Below, piece by piece: positions 58,101-64,000 of a stretch of DNA of 64,000 nt. The translations under genes were made by a program, and so were the position numbers. The DNA is from Narthecium ossifragum. Lineage: Eukaryota; Streptophyta; Magnoliopsida; Dioscoreales; Nartheciaceae. The stretch's first letter is position 1. Each line of letters opens with the position of its first letter. The notes beneath the pieces were generated by a model, which ran no database searches, was not told the origin of the DNA, and saw only the letters and a list, made by a program, of their open reading frames with translations. The stretch is from contig OY986973.1 of the NCBI GenBank assembly GCA_963920575.1, positions 20,565,851-20,629,850 of the forward strand. Direction: 5' to 3'.

Positions 58101-61100
58101 GCATATTTCTTGATGTTTTATGTGACAATTGATGGATAAAAATAGGTGATGCCCTTATTATGCCAGTCTTGTTGGATTCTCAGCATTTCACCCAAGAAAT
58201 AATGAGTGATTGGCCCTAGTAGATACCAAACTTTGACCTAAAAATGCTCAAGTAGATTGTAGAACTTGCATCTTATTATATAGAAAAGGCACGGAAAAAA
58301 GATTAAAGGAGATAAAAAAAAATAGAGGACATGAGGTTTACATGAATTTTCACATACAACTGGTCATCATAAGGAAAAACGAAAAAGGCCATCGACCACC
58401 ATTCGTCAAGCACGTAAGATATGAAGTTTTCTCTAGTCATCAGAATATGGCATCAATTGTAATGACATCCTAACAGGAAACATCCATCCCTATAGCTCGC
58501 CCACGCTTGCAGGCCGGAGGGCTCTAGTTTAAGATCAGGTAGTGGGGCTGGATAGATGAGTAAGTTCCAAAGTTAGACAAGAAAGAGAAACTATTCAACT
58601 ATGAAACAAATAGCCCACATGCATGATATAGCAAACTTGTAAGCAGATTGTCAAGGCTGAAATTTATTATGAGAAGAGTGATCTAATCATGGGATTATTT
58701 CAATATAGTTCAAATGGAGAACAATTGATGAAGAAGTAAGTTGCTAATTGATCACGAGTTTGAGATTGGATAGCTTCATCTAACAGGTATAATGTTTGTT
58801 CACTAGATTAATGCAAATAGCGTGCTATGAATGGGATTAAATAAAACTTTGAATAATAAATAAAATAAAAAACAATACCACCAAATGCACCAAGTACATC
58901 ATATGAGACTGAAAGTAACATACCAGGAATGGCATCTTTGTTAGTGGATCAAGATCACCTGTTGCTATGGCTCTGACTGTAGTCTGTGGTAGCCATGTAA
59001 GAATAGTAAAGGAAATATTGTCTTCACAAAAAGGGGCGTTTACATCAGAGTAGCTCGTAAAATAAGTGAACATCATTCAGAGGATATGGGCCCAGAAATT
59101 CCAAGTCATAGCCAAGGTCATCAGGGATATCAGATAAATGCACAATATCTTCTTTAATCGGGTCATAAACTCGCTGATGCCGAAATGCCCACATTGCTTT
59201 CTTGAAAGTTTCTTCATAAAGACGTGGTACGGAGACAGCACTGTACCTTAAGTGCTTAATCACCTGAAAGTAAGAAAAAATTGTCCTTACTTCTTCAGTT
59301 ACAGTAAAGTTTTCAGAATTGAAGTTAACTAATAACACACATCTCACAGGGACCGCAGGATACCCTCAATTTCAGATTTCAGTCTTCATACACGGATTTC
59401 AAGAGGGCCATGGTTCAAGTTTAGTTTTAATTTAATGCTTCCAAGGCTCAAGCTTTAATTTGATTTATGGTCAATGATGGGGAGTTTATTTGGAAGCTTG
59501 CTTAGTTCAGTTTTAGACTAGTTTGTTATTTATTTCTTATTTAGATTGGATTTTTTGCACTTTTGCTTTGAGTTTGATTTGGTTCTAGTTAGGTTAGTCC
59601 ATAGAAGCATCGAATCCTATTTGAGTAGTGGTAGGAGTCCAAGTATATTATGAGACATGGACATCATATGCATATAAATAGGTATGTTATAACTTTCAAT
59701 TAGATCGACCAATGAATATACTTGAAATTTTTCAGCAATCATTGCTTGAGGACTGTGTGATGCAACCCTTCTCCGAGGTGTGACACCGAGGAATCCTAGG
59801 TGTGACACTTAGGTTTTGTGATCTTTTCTCCCAACAACTTTCCCAAATTCCAACCTTCTCTCAACCAAGTTAATGTTCACCATTACTGTTCACAGCCCTT
59901 GGACAGCCCAATAAACCTTATAATCCTCTTTATTATCGTATTCTGAATCCTAGATTTGTTTTTATGAGATCTAACTACTTCAAATCAACCTTAATACCCT
60001 CTACCCTTCATAGACTTTGACATCATACACTTGGTCGGATGGTCTACATCAACTCTCTTCATAAATCATCTTTTATTGTATTGCTTCGTCTCTATATTGG
60101 TTTAGTATGGTCATCAAAATATTCACGTGTATATGACCTTAATTAGAACATGCATTGTCCTTTCAATTTTCTTAGCATTCATGTATCAGCTCTTTTAAAA
60201 CTGAAAGCCAGACGGCGAGTATTTTGGCTCTAGGAGATAGCAAAGCATAAAAGTTAAAAGCATGTCATTGAAATATTAATATCATCCAGCTACATATGTT
60301 GGCCAAGGGAAAACAATGCAAAATGGATATGTGTTCAATTGTCAGATAAATAGACCAGAAGCAAAATCATTTATGACAATAGCGCATCAATAATTAGACA
60401 ACAACAATTAGGATATGCTCTTCCATATATGCCCAAGGCCTGAAATTTATCACATGCTTTTACGAGATTAATTTTTTAAGTACCACTTTCTTGTGAAAGA
60501 TCCAACCGTAATCGTCAAATGTCACGTAACCCAGAGCTTAATGAACATTATCAATTAGCAAGAAAGCAGCTCACATAGAATATATATATGATGGACAACT
60601 GGATAATATAAGAACATACCTACATTGGTTCACGAATATAGGTTATATGCTAGTGCAAAAACAAATCATAGATACGTGCAGAAAGATCTCCCTCTACCTT
60701 CTCAGAGCTCTTGAACTTTTGAATGAGCGTGTAAGCCCTTTTCAAGCCCATACCTGGCAATGACTGCAGATAGTCACTACCACTAAGGATGCACATCTCA
60801 AGTAACATGGTCTGAGTGAATCCAGTGAAATCTAGCTCTTTATTCCTTTCCAACTTTGAACTCTGAAACTCAACAGCATTCCCATACTTGTCCATTTTGA
60901 AAATAATCTGAAATGCAACATTTCAAGAATCAGCAAACTGGAAAGCAAAAGGAAGTGAGGACTGCCAAGAGAAGAAACGACAATCGTATCTACTGTAAAA
61001 AAAACTGCACATATAATTAGTAAATAAGAAGTTTCTATGGATGTGTTGAATTCTTACTCTAGAGCATCCGAATGGTATTAAATCTGAGTCTTCAGTGATG

Positions 61101-61507
61101 ACTGCATCAACATGCCTATTAATGGACAAAAATGTCATTTGGGCATCAGCTTCGTAGGGTGCAACTACGTAATCAACTTCTTCCTTCTTCAAAACCTGCA
61201 ATACCTTTTCATAACCTATTATATCCTGTCCTAGATATAAAAATTGAAGAACATCGACAGATAGGTGGTAACCCGAAACAACAACTAATGTTGAATCTAA
61301 AATGACAATTAACACGTCCTTGAAAGTAATTAGTACTCCTTAACAAAGTGTCATTAAATTCTTCAAGAACCTGCATAGAGCACCTGTATTAGTCCACATG
61401 CAATAGCAGGTGAAATGTCAACAGCTTTCTGGAAGCACTCATAAGCAGCAGCAGAATTTCCAGTAGCCTCATGCTCCAAAGCACGCTCAAGATTTTCCTT
61501 TCTCACC
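49101..61507 (-). CDS. EXO1: EXO1, 5'-3' exonuclease 1 (3' eleven exons; 5' end outside window)
   Basis: Exons on minus: 61507-61384, 61195-61058, 60907-60698, 59263-59088, 58996-58924, 53184-53061, 51807-51592, 51488-51438, 51318-51014, 50916-50865 and 49324-49101. They join in phase to about 563 residues. EXO1 is a Rad2/XPG-family nuclease that resects DNA ends in recombination and excises strands in mismatch repair. Visible: the XPG-I block (VVAPYEADAQMTF, AVITEDSDLIPFGCSR) with its metal-binding acidic residues, a helix-hairpin-helix region (LSGSDYLQSLPGMGLKRA), then HLRYSAVSVP, FLGPWLPQ, KRLDLPAQKNVLTNYFC and a conserved C-terminal FRYTGSRASGLRRPLKDV. The missing part is the XPG-N domain. 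A Cys common before DYL is Ser here. Introns 58997-59087 and 51808-53060 look U12-type. An extra exon inside the 5.7-kb intron cannot be excluded. Confidence 0.88.
50366..50462. mobile_element. 97-bp hAT MITE in an EXO1 intron
   Basis: Flanked by the exact 8-bp duplication CTTGTGAG (50358-50365 and 50463-50470), with TIRs CATGGAT / ATCCATG. Its first 35 bp (CATGGATTGCCGTCCCGG, then GGCACGCGCCGTGCCG) match the terminus of the 1.4-kb hAT element at 28255, so it is a miniature of the same family. Confidence 0.8.
51808..53060 (-). other. U12-type GT-AG intron of EXO1
   Basis: The donor reads GTATCCTTTT, a full match to the U12 donor consensus. The acceptor side reads TTCTTTAACCTGACAAAG, with a U12-like branch site whose A lies about 10 nt before the AG. 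Splicing joins codon T|GC to give NYFCLASLEAKRKF, the expected EXO1 sequence. Confidence 0.8.
54178..55012. mobile_element. 835-bp solo LTR nested in the larger LTR
   Basis: Starts TGATACGACAAG, ends CTGTATCA (terminal inverted TGATAC/GTATCA), and is flanked by the exact 5-bp duplication TCGAT (54173-54177 and 55013-55017). No coding is present. It inserted after the outer element. Confidence 0.8.
56331..57370. mobile_element. AT-rich MITE-like insertion
   Basis: Ends CCCACATTTGGTTTGAGG and, inverted, GGTGGCGTTTGGTAAGGGG, with TAAG repeated at both borders. The interior is very AT-rich, with four or five repeats of TTTCAAGCAAGGCATTTTCG and CAAGAATATAA about 180 bp apart. Same GTTTGG-ended family as 34750; class unresolved. 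Confidence 0.5.
58997..59087 (-). other. U12-type AT-AC intron of EXO1
   Basis: The intron begins ATATCCTCTG and ends TTCCTTTACTATTCTTAC. The donor differs from the U12 AT-AC consensus (ATATCCTTT) at one base, and the branch site TTCCTTTAC at one base, its A being 10 nt from the acceptor. Removing exactly these 91 nt gives GGC CC|A TGG, so FLG-PW-LPQ, as expected in plant EXO1. No GT-AG pair nearby restores that join. Confidence 0.85.
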
Positions 61508-61717
61508 CTGCATTGGTGTTTAAGTTTCAACTCAGATTAGGACTTCGTCTGTCTAGGCAGATAGCTTTCGGAGACCATTTAGCAAATACTCATGTGGTGA
61601 AGAAATTAATAATGGTAGAATTTTACTTAGCAAGCTAAAGCAAATTCAGCGTTAGACTGGAGGTGCCAAGATTCAACATTAAAGTACACAGCTGAACATT
61701 TTAATAACTCCTTATGA

Positions 61718-62252
61718 TGTGGACACCAGAGGCCGATTTGACTGTGTTTACTTTCGCCGTCGATGGAGAGGTCCACCAGTGAGCTTGTGGATGGATGAGG
61801 ATTGAGTCTATTTGTTGAGTCGAGTTTTATTTGTTTATTTCACTTCAATTGATTGCCCTGATTGTTTATCAATTTGGTATCAGAGCGTATTGATGCTATC
61901 ATTGATGATGAACTTGTATCTACAAGAGATGGGGGTATTCAGCGATTCTTAGTTCTCTGGCGAGGTCGCCTAGAGTCCGATTTCACCTGGATTGATAGAG
62001 AGGAGCTGTAGCAATTAGACCCAGATTTGTTGGAAGCATATGCATGTCGTCCAGATCATCACTCGACGGGGTCGAGTTTTCCCAACCCCGGTGGAGTTGG
62101 TGCGGACACCAGAGGCCGATTCGACCGTGTTTACTTTCCCCGACGATGGAGAGATCCACCTGTTAGCTTGTGGATGGATGAGGATTGAGTCTATTTGTTG
62201 AGTCGAGTTTTATTTGTTTATTTCACTTCAGTTGATTGTCCTGATTGTTTAT
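61718..62252 (+). mobile_element. internally deleted chromodomain Gypsy element
   Basis: A 154-bp LTR-like copy (61718-61871, TGTGGACACC...TTTATCA) is followed by the initiator-Met primer site TGGTATCAGAGC (61875-61886). A short frame with DGGIQRFLVLWRGRLESDF and LDPDLLEAYACR follows, the chromodomain end of a Ty3/Gypsy integrase, interrupted by one TAG. Then comes a second LTR copy from 62101 (TGCGGACACC). The second copy continues past 62252 into a TATA-containing region (CTCCTATATATATGAG near 62320) missing from the first, so the first LTR is internally deleted. It lies in an EXO1 intron. Confidence 0.7.
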
Positions 62253-62559
62253 TTTATTGGCTGAGTCGTTTACTGAGTCTGGATGGTTGTAGCCGCTTGG
62301 GCTGAGTCCTTTTCATCTCCTATATATATGAGCCCCAGCATCTTTACAGGAGACGATGATTTTGAGATAAAAAGCTTTTTTTGCTTGTTTTTTCCTTCTT
62401 TGGTGGTGATTCCAAAGAAAAACCCTAGGTGGTGATTCTTAGGCATCGTCGTCATCTTCAGGTGGTGATTCTTGAAGCTGGCGCGGCATCGCCTTAACCT
62501 TGGAAACAAAGCTAATAAAAATTCAACTCTTCTGGATTTCCTGTCCTTGAATAGCATTC

Positions 62560-64000
62560 CTCTATGAAAAAAATGAGGGTCTTTCCATCCTAGAGAACAT
62601 CGACATCCATAATAAACCTAATGGCACCGGATATTTCCCAAGAACAGAAGCAAGAACAATTTAGGGGTCGAACTGCAATCGGACAGGAAATGAGGCTGAG
62701 CTCTACGCAGAGCTGTCTTTGTTTACAACTGGCATAATTTGAAGAAGGCACAGTTCAATTACATCTCCCATTTAAAAGAGAATTTCATTCTCATGTGGTC
62801 AGGTTTACTATCTTATGAGGCATCACAATGTTCTCAAACTACTAACTTTTTAAAATTGCTCATTACTTTTGTTACATGTCTTCTAGAGATACAAGAGTTA
62901 TCTATTAGCATCATACATTAATATTTCTTATTTCACCAGATCGTTGATGGATGCATGCTCCAAGTAGAAGTTGCTACAATGCCTAGCCAATCAAAGCACT
63001 GACAGGTCAGAGTTTATTATAAATTGTCATCAATTTAATTCTTTTGATTAGTCAAACACTCATTTCTAGTGTTTTCTGTGACAAATGTAATATGCTGACT
63101 GCTTACCATGTAAAAACGAAATCAGTTTGAAAGTATTTCTGAATAGAAAAAAAACACTGTGAAAGAGAATCATCTATCATCACCGAAGAGATCTCCGTAC
63201 ACATCACATAGGCACTCTATTGCATCTAGTCAAGAGGAAAAGAAATCTCCCAAATCAGGGGACAACTTCAAGACCAAGAGAATAAGTCTAACTCTGAAAC
63301 AACTCTCCAAGTGCAACAAGCATATCCCTAAAAGTGAACCCCTTCTATTTCCGGGTAAATGGAGAAAGCCAGGAATGTTCCAATGCATTTCTCCTCCGAC
63401 ATTGCTCAGTTAGCGCCATCAACCTTTCTGCTTCACTTCTAGCATAAAAAGTTTCACAAAATAGTATGCCAAACTTTCCCTGTATATAAGCTTGTGGGTT
63501 TAAAGCAGAGGTTAGTGTCCTCGAAGCTCCTGATTAATCATATGAACATGCACTTTGCACTTAATGAAAGGAGTTCCTACAACATCAATCTGCTAGAGTT
63601 ATGTACAGTATACAGTATACACTGTTGTATAACTCATTCCTTCTATAGTCAACTTAATTGGAATGGCATTGCCCTATCAGCTAAAGCCACTTGCAATCGC
63701 TAGAGTTCATAGGATCATTTAAAATCTCAAGATCCTCTAAGTACCTACTTAAGTATTATGCATACCATATATTTATAGGAATGACACAACACTTCGCAGA
63801 TGGGTAAAATCAATTGTTATTAGCTTCTTAAGACGCTCGAGCAACTGAATTATCTTTTGTTGGCACAAATTGAGCACCAGCGCAAAGGGGAAGAGAATTG
63901 ATACAGTAGCATCTTTCGTGAGAATTAAATGGTCAAAGTACATTAGAAACATATTTTCTCTTTGTGTATGCATGAATGCATGCCAAATCTTAGTTATTAG
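62560..64000. other. 5' intron or flank of EXO1, nothing recognised
   Basis: I searched the minus strand for the EXO1 N-terminal exon (MGIQGLLP and FDGG-type motifs) and did not find it. An 84-codon plus-strand frame at 63159-63413 has no recognisable family. The remaining sequence is AT-rich non-coding DNA. Confidence 0.4.

Noticed and set aside
31176..61507. RMI2 and EXO1 as a functional recombination gene cluster
   Set aside because: They are 15 kb apart on opposite strands with unrelated genes and elements between; plants rarely cluster repair genes, so chance is likelier.
61718..62252. Initial reading as a TRIM element
   Set aside because: The interior keeps a chromodomain integrase tail, so a deleted Gypsy element fits better.
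63159..63413. 84-codon plus-strand frame near the right edge
   Set aside because: No recognisable homology and antisense to the EXO1 transcript region; insufficient support.

Overview
The window is nuclear DNA from a flowering plant. Its genes have spliced introns with GT-AG borders, and it carries plant-only families (FAR1/FRS, plant mobile domain, thaumatin-like) and many layered transposable elements. GC-rich single-exon coding next to AT-rich intergenic DNA would fit a monocot or another non-eudicot, but that is a weak inference. Five genes look intact: a FAR1-RELATED SEQUENCE protein (7.5-9.7 kb, minus), a very small CHCH-type protein (10.6 kb, plus), a five-exon plant mobile domain (PMD) protein (17.1-19.2 kb, plus), RMI2 (31.2-34.1 kb, plus) and a thaumatin-like protein (36.2-37.0 kb, minus). 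The 3' eleven exons of EXO1 (49.1-61.5 kb, minus) are also intact; its first exons lie beyond the right edge.

Layout. 0-7 kb: no recognisable gene, two higher-order tandem repeat arrays. 7-11 kb: FRS gene and CHCH gene. 12-16.2 kb: GC-rich unrecognised DNA around a 1.2 kb 20-bp minisatellite. 16.3-19.7 kb: PMD gene between arrays of short CGGTAC/GTACCG hairpins. 19.9-30.9 kb: a large decayed Mutator-like element (MULE) with a Ulp1-type protease gene (plus) convergent with a MuDR-type transposase gene (minus). A 19-nt minisatellite fills several of its introns, and a 1.4 kb hAT-like element with an 8-bp target duplication sits just upstream of the transposase reading frame. 31-34 kb: RMI2, whose last intron holds a Pack-MULE with a cationic amino-acid transporter fragment. 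34-39.6 kb: thaumatin-like gene amid MITEs, a foldback element and a 1 kb TIR element. 39.6-47.2 kb: a second MULE-like locus with a broken FAR1-MULE transposase plus OTU protease gene, split by a 2.4 kb solo LTR, beside a truncated PMD copy on the opposite strand. 49-64 kb: EXO1, with nested solo LTRs, a 97-bp hAT MITE and an internally deleted chromodomain Gypsy element in its introns.

The most noteworthy findings are two U12-type introns in EXO1 (one AT-AC, one GT-AG), recognised because the spliced reading frame restores expected EXO1 protein sequence; the hairpin arrays shared by the two PMD loci; and the sense-oriented pyrimidine-rich minisatellite in introns of both MULE genes. RMI2 (RecQ-Topo3-RMI complex) and EXO1 (end resection, mismatch repair) both act in homologous recombination, but their proximity is probably chance.
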